Shown here one piece after another: positions 49,015 to 61,900 of a stretch of DNA of 64,000 nt (the stretch's first letter is position 1; every line of letters begins with the position of its first letter). The notes under the pieces are model-generated. The model made no database searches and was not told where the DNA came from. It saw only the letters and a program-made list of their open reading frames with translations. This stretch comes from Eretmocerus hayati (lineage: Eukaryota > Arthropoda > Insecta > Hymenoptera > Aphelinidae): assembly GCA_029851415.1 (NCBI GenBank), contig CM056742.1, positions 146,263,121-146,327,120 of the forward strand. The letters run 5' to 3'. Both the position numbers and the translations under genes were made by a program.

Positions 49015-51232
49015 TGACTATTATCTTGCTTCTGAATGAGGTAGTAGTTAATATGTATCAAGTTTCTGATTCAAAAATGAATGTTTCTGTTTCCCGAATC
49101 TTTCATGATTGTATCATACGTTAGTTCTGCCATATTATATGACTATTTCAAACTATTATTGTATTCTCGTAATTGAACGTGAATAATGCGCTCCACCCAA
49201 ACAATTAATATTGCATGAAAAATTCACTTCCTTGACCGAGAAAAATGGTCCTGAGTCCGAGTTTCCGTATGTTGGGCATCGGTCTAAGTTTGGCAGTTTT
49301 TTCAGGACTCGAGACTGCCCAAGTTAGACGAGCTTCACAAATTTCTGCTGTAATGTGGTTCATTTTAATTGAATTTGACGCCAAGACAAATTGTGAAACA
49401 TACATTGATGCATCAATTCTGTCAATGGCTCAGAAAGTTTGAAATCAATGACTGCACCAAAATGGATGCGCTAATTTGATGACGCCGCTATTCTGGTATT
49501 TTCTGCTGTCGCTGTGATGGGAGAGGAAGAAGGCGTCGTCGTCGATGCCTCGTCCGCGCTATGCTACAGCCGCGTGCCTCGGGGCAATGACACCGTACCT
49601 CGTTACACTTGTCCGATCTCCTCGACGTGTCGTGTTCGCTTGCAACTACAACTATGCAGGTGCATCGGGAAGCCTGAAGAATTCTACTCAATTCTTTAGC
49701 TTATGATTGCTCATGTAGATTCAGCTTGACTCTTATTGCCTCATATCAATGGTACAAAATTCTTCGTGAACATTTTTCTGTCGTTTCACCGTTCAAAACT
49801 TGAAAAATACTCGAGCCATAGTTTATCTGTAACCACAGAAAAGTGATGCCTTTTCTTGAAGCATCTTTCGTTTTGTTATCAATCTTTTGGGTAATCGTGA
49901 CTGATGGACTGACAGAAATTAACAGCAGTAGAGTACATTCCAGATTGTATCATGCTTTTCATCTGTTTTCCTGGCTACATTTATCAATGCGGTGTGATGA
50001 AAATTCTAAGTTTATTGTGACATGACGAGACGTACCTATTTTGTACCATCGTCATTGTAACGAAATTTTTAGTTATGAGAACTTCAAAGTGCGGTCGTGC
50101 AAGCTCACTCAACCTTAATTAGAGAGAGCAAAAAAACAATTTGCTAAACTTTCGAACTTCTTATTCTAACGTAGACCAGACCTGGTTTTCGAAAGAAAAA
50201 TCTTTGGAATCTTCAAAAGCTCAAAAAGACACTGCGATAGCTACATGGGCATTATCGCACAAGTTCACACAGTACGTGTCCGAAAATCCATTAATCAATA
50301 ATTGAGTAAACGCGTGAATATGCAAATTCTTTTCATTCATTTTTGTCTAAAGAATGATGATTTGTCATACGTATGGAGAAGTGTTGTCTCGTTTTTTAAT
50401 GCACGCTTGCCCATCGATTATCCCAAGGAACAACTTTTGAGTCCAAAGAACTGGCTGACACACACGGAACTGACATTTGGCTCTAAAATCACTTGCAAAA
50501 ATAATAAAGTTGACGTCGAAAAAACTTCTCCACGCAGATTTTATTTATTCCCATCATATTTTAGTGGAAACATTTTTTCCCGTCCAGATGAATTGGTTTC
50601 TGTAGTGGTAAAATTGTGTCCATGGAACTGAGACAGTTGATTAGATGGCTAATTTTGGAGTATAAATGTTAACGCAGCACTCAGAATTTTGGTTCTGCAC
50701 CTTTTTTCGTGCTAGCATCTGATCACTTAGTGCATTTTCTCGAAATGTCGTCCGGTACAAAGTGACCTAGAGTAAATTTTGGATGCGCTTTTGGCATTCT
50801 AAGAGAAATTTTCTTATTTAGTGAAAATTGTCCATCACAGGAGAGAGGTTTATGGCTCGGGATCTTGTCTAAACATTCTGCAGGTTACCAAATCCATAAA
50901 GAATAGTTGATCAACATTGTACTTTGACAAAAAAATTCAAGGACAAGTCACTGTATGATTACTTTAGTCCATTCTTGTTCAAAAAACTTTCTCAACCTCC
51001 ACAAAACATTGTTTTGACATGGAAAATTGTATTGGATCTGTAGAGTGGGAATCCATCACGAAAACTATCAAATTAATTCATCCCAAATGTCTCGGTGGAT
51101 TGAGGATTTCTTGTGATCTTGATTCGTGCAAGAATTTAGATCATACGCGATGCCAGCGGCGCTCGAGCCTACCCAGAGCATCGAACAGAATGTAATTAGA
51201 AGTACCGGTTGAGGGAAAGACATACTACTTAC
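49015..51232. other. Intergenic stretch, no gene recognised
   Basis: A short hairpin (GTCTAAGTTTGGCAGTT against its near-complement) lies at about 49282-49327. A plus-strand frame at 50302-50631 (109 codons) reads as plausible protein, containing LPIDYPKEQLLSPKNW, but I cannot assign it. Confidence 0.4.
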
Positions 51233-51600
51233 GAATGCACACGTATTTTCAACGTTATGACCAAATCACTGCTTGGATATTCGTGACAACTCTTGCATGT
51301 AAGATTAGATCCATTGAAATAATTTGGCACTACCATATACCATTGAGTTTCTCGGACGCTCAGACAATTCATAATGCGTGAACTCATTCGTCGTCCAAAG
51401 TCAATTACGTATGAACATCCAGACACACATTTGGAAGACCAATGTTGAATTCTGAAATCGAGAACAACTGTATCTCTGTTTATATTCATATATGAAATCC
51501 AAAATTCAGCGTGGTCTTCGCATAGCATCCAGTGATTCTCTTCTCTTCTGAACTCTGATGGAAGAGTAATGTGAACGGTGTGTCTAGTCTTGTCATTATC
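51233..51600 (-). CDS. Candidate exon, MATH/TRAF-like
   Basis: On the minus strand an open segment of about 122 codons ends at a donor (CATTC followed by GTAAGTAG). It reads HTVHITLPSEFRREENHWML, then FWISYMNINRDTVVLDFRIQ and SSDLVITLKIRV. The order (W-L, then a YxSxYL-like strand, a FxFxI strand, and a terminal hydrophobic-acidic -ITLKIRV strand) resembles the MATH domain of speckle-type POZ proteins. Similarity is judged from memory only. No ATG exon or BTB exon was found, so it may be a relic or part of a longer gene. Confidence 0.35.
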
Positions 51601-53689
51601 GATAGATTATGAGAAGGAGAGAGAAGAAAGCCATCTCTCCGGCTCTTCGACCTCTTTTTTGAAACTATAAAACGTTCGCGGATGTGTATTAGTACCGTTA
51701 TATACGAGCCACGCAATTATTCAATGTAGATTCTTGAGTCTTGTGCTCTTACTCGTCGCGCATAATTCTACGTATTTTCGACTTCCTACGCGGGCACCAT
51801 CAAGGTGGGCACCAACATTGAATTTCCAATCCTATGCGACTGGGTTATTATGTGACCGTTAGGAGAGTATATGTATCTTGAAGTAGACGAATGAATATTT
51901 AAACGTGTTCCGGTTTTAGCATAAAATAAACTACTTTCATCTCGAGAATTACAGGGAATCAAATATCTTGTTTCGATTAAACTATGATTTATCGGACGGT
52001 TTTTGATGCCCAGTCAAATGAAATATGCGATAACTTGAGCATTTTATTATTTAAAAGTTGTGCGTGGGTCTTTTTAGACCAGTTCATCGAAGTAATTTTC
52101 TGCCTATTCAATTTTCATAAGTTTTAAAAATTTTCTAATATTACTCTATGATTTTTTTTCTCCAAGTCCTGTAATTGTTCAATATTTGAATTTCAATGAA
52201 TTCTGATCCATGGACATGGTATAGATTCGTATCAAGAACATTTTTCAATTTCAATTTCTTCAAGCAACATCAGCTTTGACATATTGGTATTATTTCGAGT
52301 TAATGAGAGGCTCCGTGTATCACATCTGTGAAATATATTGATAATGTAAATTCTTGCTTGGAAAATAGCCATGCCCACGAGTAAATGCTTAGACATTACT
52401 AAAAAGGAAGAAATGAATTAGCTATGAACCTTTTGTAGGCATCGCAGGTTGTGAAATGAATATATCATTGCTTATCTATAAAAAAAGCCGTTGAATGGTA
52501 ATGATAAAATCACCGAGAAAGTGTTGATATTTTTTTTAATCGTCGCACATGTATATGAACAGTTTCGCATTAACCACATATATTGCCAATTTAATCTGAG
52601 TTAGTAAAAGGATAAAGAATATCGTATTAAAATCGGTAAATTTATTGTTGGCAATCTTATTTCGCCATATAATATTCTCACACCAAACGTGAATTTTACT
52701 TTCTCGTTCATTCACAGTCAAATATTTTGATGCTATCATCGACCAAGTCACGAATAAACGATCAATCATACCCACCAAAACAATGAAGTTGCAGTCTTTC
52801 CTCGTGATTTTATATCGATGCCAGTTTTTATGCATCACTTCCTTTTGGGCTCATCGTGAAATAGCCATAAATTTCCTTTCAATCGGAGTTCCCAAAGAGC
52901 AAGGAACCTGATCACCGGGTATCGTTATACACGAACAGAGGAGTAGAAAATGAATGTGAAAGTGAGTGTGTACGTGCGTTTTGTTAGAGTCTGTGAATGT
53001 CATCTTTTGTATAAGCATGCTCCTCCACTTAGCATGAGACTTTGTTTTCATACCAAAGTTGTCATAGAGAAAATACACAAAAAATTTGTCCGGAATTTGC
53101 CATATCTCAAAAAAGTCATGGAAAAAGGTCGAAATTTTTTTATTAATTTTCGAGATTATCCCACAAAATTTTTTTACTAGGCCATCAGGAGATCAAGAAA
53201 ACCGTTGCGTCTCTGGGACATTCCTATGATCTGATAATGATCACATTGATCATGATATGGTTTCCCTCTCATTTTAACGGTATCTTGTCGTGGACCCTTG
53301 GCATTAGCATAAAATCCTCGTAAAGAATATTCCAAGCGGTGGGAAAATCTTTGGAAAGGAAAACATTTCGTCTTCCTATACTCATGACCTAAGCCTCCTC
53401 AAGGGTCCTCATGTTTGCTGAACAAACATTTACACACTCTGAAAATTTTTCAACCAACGATTGACCACTTTCTTGTGCTCATGAGAAAATAAACCTCAAC
53501 CGGAAAACAAATTTGGACCAATTGAGATATAGGATGAATAAATGGCACCAGAAGAAATTCCTGGAGCTTTTGCTGAATCTTCCAAGGCACTAGAAATTTA
53601 TCACTTGATATTGGCTCGTTGGAGCTAAATCGATATTCAGCAATGAAAGTTTTGTGAGCTATGGGATATTGTTAGTGTGTTCGAATCTT
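51601..53689. other. Intergenic stretch, no gene recognised
   Basis: AT-rich. Minus-strand frames at 52838-52536 and 53078-52851 have no motif. Confidence 0.4.
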
Positions 53690-53852
53690 AGGGGCTATCC
53701 ATGAATTATGTTAAGAGAAATGTCTTGATTTTATATTCACGTCCCCTTGTTCGATCTTCTGAATGGTAAATTGCTGGCTCATGTGAGCAGCGTAAGGAAT
53801 TGGGAGAACTCCCTAGCCCCCTTAAACCCTTTGAGTAATTTATGGATAACCT
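53690..53852. mobile_element. Short MITE
   Basis: AGGGGCTATCCATGAATTAT at the left faces GTAATTTATGGATAACCT at the right, bounding about 163 bp. It has no coding capacity. The superfamily is unassigned. Confidence 0.6.
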
Positions 53853-55555
53853 GTCACTCATTCTCATTGATTTGAATAATTACATTGAAAAAATTCATTC
53901 CACAGAGCAATTCAATTGTACCCAAAAATCTGATCTAACATCTACTTTTGATCAATTTCTATGATATAACATCGATATGCTCCCACACCACTTCTGATGA
54001 TGAATCTTGCATGTCTCGAACAAAAATAAGATTCGGCAATGCATAGATACTGTCTAGCTAAACAAATAGTCACTATGACTGCAGCACCTCTAAATATATA
54101 GTAATATATTCATGAAAAGGGGAGATGACACTGCAATGGTGCTGGTGCTGGTGCTGCATTCGCGCGTGACATTATGATGCAAAAGTATGAGTATTTAGAC
54201 ATCCCAAGGGGGAGGGAAGGAGGGGTCCTGGAAAATAATCGGCAATTCGCTGGCGGGGCTTCGCTGTCAGTCAGCCAAAAGCCGCACGGCAATGCTGAAT
54301 TTGCATATCCGCTGTCGTAAGAGCTCTCGCGTTCGGTGGCGTGCACGGAATATCTGCAGTCACGCCAACGCCATCAGACAAAACTTCTCTGATGCATGCC
54401 TCAAAGCGAGAGAGTCGTGCACCACCACCAACACCACCACGACACAAAATATAATGCATCAGTAATGTAGTATAATAGACGACGCCTGCAAGTCTAGAAA
54501 ATATCTTTCATGTGGGGATTACTCCTCACACATGGGCGTCTTTTTCGCGCCTCCAGATCAAACGATGCTATACAGCAACATCATCATATGCATGCATGCT
54601 TGCAGTCAGATATAAGGGTGCAACATATCAGAGTCCGATCTGATAGCAAAAAGGGTTCGGAGGTGAGCACCCAAAGCTCACCTGATGAGAGATGCCTAAC
54701 ATATATGTACAAGCTCTCCCAAGGCCCCTTTTACAGAGAGTTGGTGCATGAGGCGGTGCATGAGGCAGCGGCGAATGGCGAGGGGAGTTGTTGCTGCAGA
54801 AGGTGCATATATACGAGGCGGGGGATTACAGTTACTGACACAGTGGCACGCTTACACGAAAGTGCACCGGCTCTCGGTATGCCACTTGCCTCATGCACTG
54901 GCCGCACTGCCGCCGCCTCCTCATCTCTATATACATATCTATATATATATATATATATTTAATCTTCAATGTAACAGCCGGTGCACTCCCGATTCGTCGC
55001 GCCGCCACACAAATTCCACGAGCGCTCGTGACTTGCACTCGACGCTGCCGTACATAGCCCGAGAAAAAAACGCCTTCGCTGAGGTTTTTGCAGTGCAGAA
55101 GATTTTGCAGACCTCTGCATGCCGGTCGTCGTCGTCGTCGTCGTCGTCGAGGCTAAAGCACGATGCTGCTTAATGCTGACGAGTCAAAAGCATTTTATAT
55201 TATACACGTGCCGATCGCTATCCTTATATATTATATGTACAGAACCATTGCCACCTTCTTCAACATGAGCCACTGTGTGATGTACCATGCATGGTGTGCA
55301 TGGTATTATTGAGACAGCGGTAGTTTGTTATGCGAGAATCTGGCGATGGGCATCTTTTCTTGGATACTATATTATATAGCTTCGCGCTTGAAAGTGTTGC
55401 GAAAACGTGGATGGTTTATCTTGTCTGATAGTATTATGTACAGAATGAAACTGTAGTACGATTAATATGCCTTCGATTTTTTGTTAGTTAGGCGTAGTCT
55501 AGATTTGATTAATGCAATCGTAGCTAATTTTTGATTGGGTGTGTCGATGAAGAGC
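53853..55555. other. Intergenic stretch with simple repeats
   Basis: Includes GCTGGT repeats near 54,136, an (AT) run at about 54940-54958 and a (TCG) run of eight units at 55125-55149. Open frames across these are simple-sequence artefacts. Confidence 0.5.
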
Positions 55556-56071
55556 GAGCTTGCAAGCTCAAATGTTGTTGTGTCCGTAATCAGATAATGA
55601 TTTATGGTAGTGAGAGTACACCATATAACTATTAATCATTTCAAATAGTTGGAACAAAACTTGTGACATCTGGGTAAATGGATTGAAACCAATCATGCGA
55701 GCTTGCAAGCTCTAAGGGCAGTACCCCCAGTGCTGATGCTCGTGTGGAACCCTACGCTGTTGAAGCTAAGATTCACTTGTTCGATCAAATTGAAATCCAA
55801 GATAACTTTCAGACAGTTATCATAGCTTCAATGTTGAATCCAACTTTAAAAAAGGAGCTTGCAAGCTCCCCAAATTTCACAATGTTTTCATTCATGGATT
55901 CTGTATGAATCTGGTTGTAACTTTGAGTATAGATGTTGAGTTCAACTTCTTCGCCTAAGACAGAGCTTGCAAGCTCAAAATATGGCATATTTTTTCTTTA
56001 ATGAATCCTGCCGCGCAGGGACTCTGAATATTCAGCTCAACTTCTTCGTCAACAAGAGAGCTTGCAAGCTC
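55556..56071. repeat. Five copies of a perfect 14-bp palindrome in a diverged tandem array
   Basis: GAGCTTGCAAGCTC occurs exactly at 55556, 55699, 55855, 55963 and 56058, spaced 143, 156, 108 and 95 bp. Flanking sequence of the last two is also alike (CAACTTCTTCG before, AAAATATG after), so the array is a decayed tandem repeat with a preserved core. On the minus strand each core can be read ELASS. At 56227-55955 an open frame carries two successive ELASS-type units, broken by one base at an A-run near 55,990. It may be an eroded repeat-protein gene. Confidence 0.8.
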
Positions 56072-57341
56072 AAAATATGATAATTGTCTTTTCAACGAAT
56101 CTGTGATGCAAGTCAGAAAGCTGTAATTTGAATCCGTTTGCAGATTTAGTACAAGTTGCATAAAATCAGTGAAAATTGACATTTGGATGTCCTCATCTAT
56201 GAAAAAATCAGTATCACCGACAAACATTTTTGCCTCGCGCCATTGACAAATTTCGAATTTCAGTTATGGAATTGAAATGATCATAAATATTCTCGAATTA
56301 TTGGAAACCGCAAAATGGATGCAACTTATTTATTCAACATTCATCGGCGCCAGGCAAAAGATGGAAATAGAGTGAAATAGGACGTCCTGGTGGCTACTCA
56401 TGGAAAAGTCGTTGACTGAACGTGCAAAATCGGCTCGGGCACATGAATTGCAAATTGAACCGGTGGGGAAACTCTTTTGCCTCCGCACAAACACTCTATG
56501 GCCATGGTTCTTTCATGGAAATAACCCACTGATTGATTATCCATTCGCTTTAGCACAGGTGAACGTTCTCGTAAACGAATATCAATGAAATATTTTGAAT
56601 GCTCGTTTGAAAAAAAACAGCTGACCTAACTGTTTGAAACATCTCGTAAATTTTGCAACGATCATCGTCAGTTGTGACTTATTTTTCCTCAGCTGGTTCG
56701 TTCTGCTTTCTTGCCAATGAATGTCGAAATGTTGCATTCCCTCGTGAAGAATGATCTAAATCCTTGAGATAGTTCAACGAAATGAATTCAAGTTGAAATG
56801 AAACGAGAGTATAGTGAGTAGTATATACCTCGAGTAGGCATGCGTAAATCGAACATTTGCAGCGAGCCAACAGCCTGCAAACGAAGAAAGAAAATATATT
56901 GAGAAAAACAGTCGTACGTCTTCGCCGTCGAGCATTTTCACCCAAGACTTTCTCCGTGCGCGCACAACTATCACCACAGGAATGGAAACATTGAACAAAT
57001 GGAGAGAGAATAGTACTTTCATGAAAAATTCCATTGCGTATCAGAAAGTTTTCTCAATGTCACTATTTATACTTGAATGACTTATTTTTTCTCTTAAGAT
57101 TCGATGGAGACATACTTGAATGAATCAATGATCAAAAAAGAATTTCAGTGGTGTGTAATGGCCGATTTTTAAAATCTCTTCTGCCTTGGAGTTAATCTTT
57201 TTTTTGTAGAAATATTGTGTGGTCAATCTAAACTTAATCTCACAGTCAAGTCAACTTTCTTATTTGCAATAGTCTGTCAATGAAGTGCATTAATTTCATT
57301 TTAATTATAAAGCTGTGTAGTGCAGTGCGAAATCCACATAC
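56072..57341. other. Spacer, nothing firm
   Basis: A minus-strand frame starting at 57034 has a hydrophobic N-terminus like a signal peptide (MEFFMKVLFSLHLF). It has possible GT-AG borders near 56,875 and 56,828, but no recognisable mature domain. Confidence 0.3.
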
Positions 57342-57690
57342 CTGCTCTTATCAAACTTCGCATCATTCATCAGGATAATCCTCCACCTAATTCGAAGAGT
57401 CAACTTTGGAATCTTCAATTCCAATTCTATCAGAGTCAATGCAGATTTCAATGATTTCAATACATTAGAAAATTTCTTGATCATAATTCTGTCACCTAGA
57501 GACGGTAGTTTTGCTATCCACGCATAGTTTTTCAGGAACATGTCATTGCATGACAAATCGAATTCAGAAAAGCCATCACTTACTTCAACTGTGAAGTATG
57601 TATGAATCTTCAGTCGTTTCTGGCTAATTTTCCGCGAATCGATCTTGGAGCGCTGTCTCCTCTTATTACCATTAATCCTCGACTTCGGTC
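57342..57690 (-). CDS. Candidate exon, unknown (possibly MATH-like)
   Basis: On the minus strand an open stretch of about 115 codons runs to a donor (AGCAG followed by GTATGT). It starts basic (RRQRSKIDSRKISQKRL), then reads IHTYFTVEVSDGFSEFDLSC and LTLIELELKIPKLTLRIRWR followed by IILMNDAKFDK. The alternating strand pattern and low simplicity suggest real coding history. The segment LELKIPK to ILMNDAK loosely resembles the central strands of a MATH domain. No other exon was tied to it. Confidence 0.3.
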
Positions 57691-58935
57691 TTGTCTACTT
57701 GAAAGACTTCATGAAAAGATGTTCTTTCTATATATAAACGACTTATGAAGGCGTGAAAAAACTAGCTAAAACTACTAAACTCTTCAAAAGAAAAAAAGGA
57801 AGATGGTAGTGACGGAGGGGAAAAGTCGGGCTTGTCAATAGAATGAATAAGGTGTGTTCAAAGCGATAGGTGTGTCGTCTGGCTGCTTTCGAAACGGCTG
57901 TCATTTCCTGTGCTCGAGGGACATTATCGAAATCAGATGCTTGTATTTGATTTCATTGTTCTGTTCCTCTTCTTTTTCTCTTATTGCGAGCGTAACTTTC
58001 ATATGGCGTATGTGCATGATACACAAGTGATACTTATACATGTTTACAATTGAGTTCATTGAATCTCTTTCCACTCCAACGAGTGAGAATTTTTAAGAAT
58101 CTATTACAAGGATCACTAACTTCCTAATTCCCCTGAGTTACGAAATATCGTATTTATATACTTGAGTGATTTAATGTTTGTTAGGAGCATTACATGAATA
58201 AACTGCAGTAAATCTCAGCATGACCCAGAATGTGGATTACTGAGAGATAACAGTATCGTAACTGTATTGCAATTTTTTCATGGTGAAATTGCTCATAAAA
58301 CTGTGCGTTCATCATTCAACGCTATTTCATAATTCGTCATGGTCAAAGAGTAGCACTGCTGCTGACCTTAACCTAGCAAAATTTTAATGCATAGTGGCTC
58401 TTTATTCGCGATCAATGCATAATCAATTTAGTGAAAGTCTGAGTATCAATCATAGAAATTTTGCGGAATGTGATCAAACGATTCTTCGGATAGTAAACGT
58501 TTTTTATCTGCTCAGTCTGCATGATTCGCAGATCACCTCGAAGACCTTCTCTCGCGTGTTATACTCAAAATTTAGTCGATTTGAACCTCAAAAGGTCTAC
58601 GATCATGTTTTGAATTTCACGCTGATTATCATTTATTTTCATGAACGACAGTGTTTTTGAATGACAGTCGTTACATCCTATATCACGACAAAGATTCTCC
58701 GAGTTTCTTACATTCCCACTTCAAGATTCTGTCAAGTTTGTTCGTTCAAGATAATCTTGAAGTTAGTGGGGCCGAACTAACCTTGAGATACGATGAATAT
58801 CGACCCATTGACGCGAAATTGAACTATTGAATAGCTACTGTATGTGTGATATATTTATCCTCTTTTCCCTGATCAAAATTAAATAATCCATGTTTTCAAC
58901 ATCTCAATAATGATGAATTTTATCTTGTGTTTCAG
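57691..58935. other. Upstream/intronic sequence of the outspread homologue
   Basis: AT-rich with no recognised gene. The first coding exon of outspread (a short Cys-containing N-terminus in the family) was not found here. This stretch and much of the preceding spacer may be its long first intron. Confidence 0.4.
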
Positions 58936-61900
58936 GCCACCCGAAAAATTTCAAAATGTGGGTATCTGTTCGTGGCGCCAGGCTGGGACTTCTCGAATCC
59001 ATTGAACCGAACGAAGGTAAGTTATAATCATTGCATGAATTCGTTATTTGAGCTGAATTAGGGAATGGCTTTTTTGCAACGAACGTACTGACTTTTTTAT
59101 GCGTTTAGCAGTGAGGAACAAAAAAGACAGAGAAAACCTCTTGAGATTGCGAATTGGCGAGGAAATTTGATTAGACTTTCATTTTCGAACCGTGTGGCAT
59201 GCATTATTCATATCGTCATTCAGTGAACATTTGAAAATTAATGAGTTCATGCTATAAAAACCACATTGAACAACTTATAGGCTTGTAAAAAAGTTGTAGT
59301 TCGATTCGAGCTATAAAAATAACGATTTTATGTCAAATAGATAAGTTTGAGGTTTAAATGCAGTTGTAACTGTGATTTTTCGTACAAATTCTTGAGAAAG
59401 TTGATTATTCTTTCGCGGATTCAACATGCATCATGTCCATAAAAACATACAAGATTCTACACTCTGACAACTTTTCTTGCAATGAAACATATCGTTTTAC
59501 AACCTATAAAATCTTACGATCGAAATTGTTACTAAATGTATCCACACTCCCTCGTGGGTGAATGAATCTACATGAAATGAAAATATTTGTTACAGAGATG
59601 GCAACGACGATGGTTTGTCTTGTACGACGATGGCGAGCTCACTTACTCTGTCGACGAACACGTAAGTGATTTTTCTTCATCATGACACGACAGCACTTAT
59701 ATGCACTTGGTATCAGTAGGATCGATGACAGTATCGATGAAAGGTCAACAAATGTTGATTAACAAACTGTCAATGAATCATTCTGTCGGACCTTCGAGGA
59801 TGTATCTTTTTCGTACACAAATTCGGCGTTGAATTGACATTGCATTATTGCGTGAATTACTTGATAACTTCAATTCTTATGATCGTCATTATTAGCTTCA
59901 ATGAATTCTATCACTGATTTGAAGAAACGTCTAAGAAGATCCCTTTGAAGATTCATGCTTGCGAATGTCCAAAGGGTATAGTAATTTTAGAGAAATTATA
60001 TTTTTGTGTTTGGAAGATTAAAAAACATCAACATTCATAATTTTGGATTATGCATCGGGTCATTAGCCTGTTTACCCTCAGAGTATATTTTTTCCTCCTG
60101 ACGGCACTAAAGTTACGCATTCGTTGAAATCAAAGCCTCCAAAGCTATTTCCAGCCGATACTTTACGCTCAAGCACAAATCCAGTTTGTCCGTAACGAAT
60201 CCGTTTATCTATCACCGCTCGTATACGGTTTCGCAACACATCTCGATTTTCCCAATGTAATACCGTAAGAAAAAACTACTTCCAATTTTGGCTTTTGGAT
60301 CATTTAAAGTAATTATTTCAAGCAGACTCTTGATATTCAATGTAAAAAAGTCTAGAGATACTCTGTGCAAAAAATCTATCGTCGAGAGTATACAGCTGTT
60401 GTTTTCGTTCACGAATGAGTATATTCGATTGCCTCTTGGTAGTGGATCAACTCGTCCCGAATTTGAATTTGACGTTGAAAATTTCAACGATTTCCATCAA
60501 CACACTAAATTGTTGCTTTTGTAATAAGTATGATACAATTGGGTAAATACTTGATCAATTTCATGTCAAATTTCCAAAATGATCTTCCATTTACAAAAGT
60601 TACGCCAAAATAATCTTCTCATCTTTTTCTCATATCTTCTCATCTTTGATCAAAAAATCTTCCCAGAATCTGGTGCAACCGTAGATTTGACATGCTTATC
60701 TTTCATTTTAGCCCGAAACAGTGCCACAAGCCAGAGTTGACATGACTCGAGTTCTCGAAGTGGCTGCGGCTGAAGACGTTACTGGTCATCCACATAGTCT
60801 TGCAATAACATCGCCTGAGGGAGTTACGTTCGTCAAAGGCACATGCCGAGAAGAAACTAGGTGGTGGGCTGATGTCCTTCAAGTTTACTCCAGAAATAAG
60901 GTGACTTTCGCTCTTCATTTTCAATTTCAATAGATTATCAATCAAGTTTTACAACTAGTACTAGTACAAAGTACTCACTACAGAGATGCAATTACATCTG
61001 TACGTAGGTTGGAAAAGAAAATTGCATACTATACAAAAACTTATGAACTAAAAGATTTTATATATTTATACAAGTGATAGGGAGCTTTTTCCTTTAAACA
61101 AAAAACATGAAGATAATTTATATTCATGCTTATGCTTTCTGTACAGAGTGCAGACATTGCATGTAATAACCATTTTGATAATGCATTACAAGTTCTAACC
61201 CATTCTTCTAGCTTCTTTTTGACCCTTGTGCCATGGTCATTCCTCCACCTTTAAAAGTCAACTTTTTATAAAATTCTTTTGAGTCCACATTGTACGAGAA
61301 ATTTTGTTAGGACTTCTTCGTTGATGATTTCTTTAGAATTTTCACGTATATTTTCCATCGATGGCTTTCAGAGATTTTACAGTATACCCGAATTTACATC
61401 GAATTTATATAAATACGAATACTTTTGAGTCCACATTGTACGAGAAGTTTTTTTGGAACTTTTTCGTTAATGCCTTCTTCAAAATCTTCACGTATATCGA
61501 ATGGCATTAAGAGATTTTATAGTGTACCCGAATTGACATCGAATTGATATAATTGATCCTCGAATTCATTTCTCAGGGCCGGCACAAACGAAATGCTACG
61601 TTTCCTGGTGGCCAGACGACAATACTTCAAATCACGCCAACGATAAGAAGTGAGATATTGTATATGAAACACTAATCATTTATCTATAACCATTTGTGAT
61701 ATTTAATTTAACCGACGTGAGATAATTTTTTAGTAATTCAACGATACTTGAAACATCATCTCGGAGATAGCTTGGTCTTTTAAGTATATCTTTGCTTGAG
61801 AAATAGATGTGCTATAACTTGAAATCTAAGTCAGAACAGAAGATCTCTTTCTAGGGTTAGATATGCTATGTAAGCAAGTATTGTGCACAACATAAAAAAA

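Noticed and set aside
49282..49327. Short hairpin as a microRNA precursor
   Set aside because: The stem is only about 17 bp, with mismatches and no recognisable mature sequence.
54510..55173. Overlapping plus-strand open frames of 140-150 codons
   Set aside because: They read through AT and TCG microsatellites and contain no recognisable domain.
56774..57034. Secreted-protein gene with signal peptide
   Set aside because: The hydrophobic start is suggestive, but the mature part is tiny and unassigned, and the splice sites are weakly supported.
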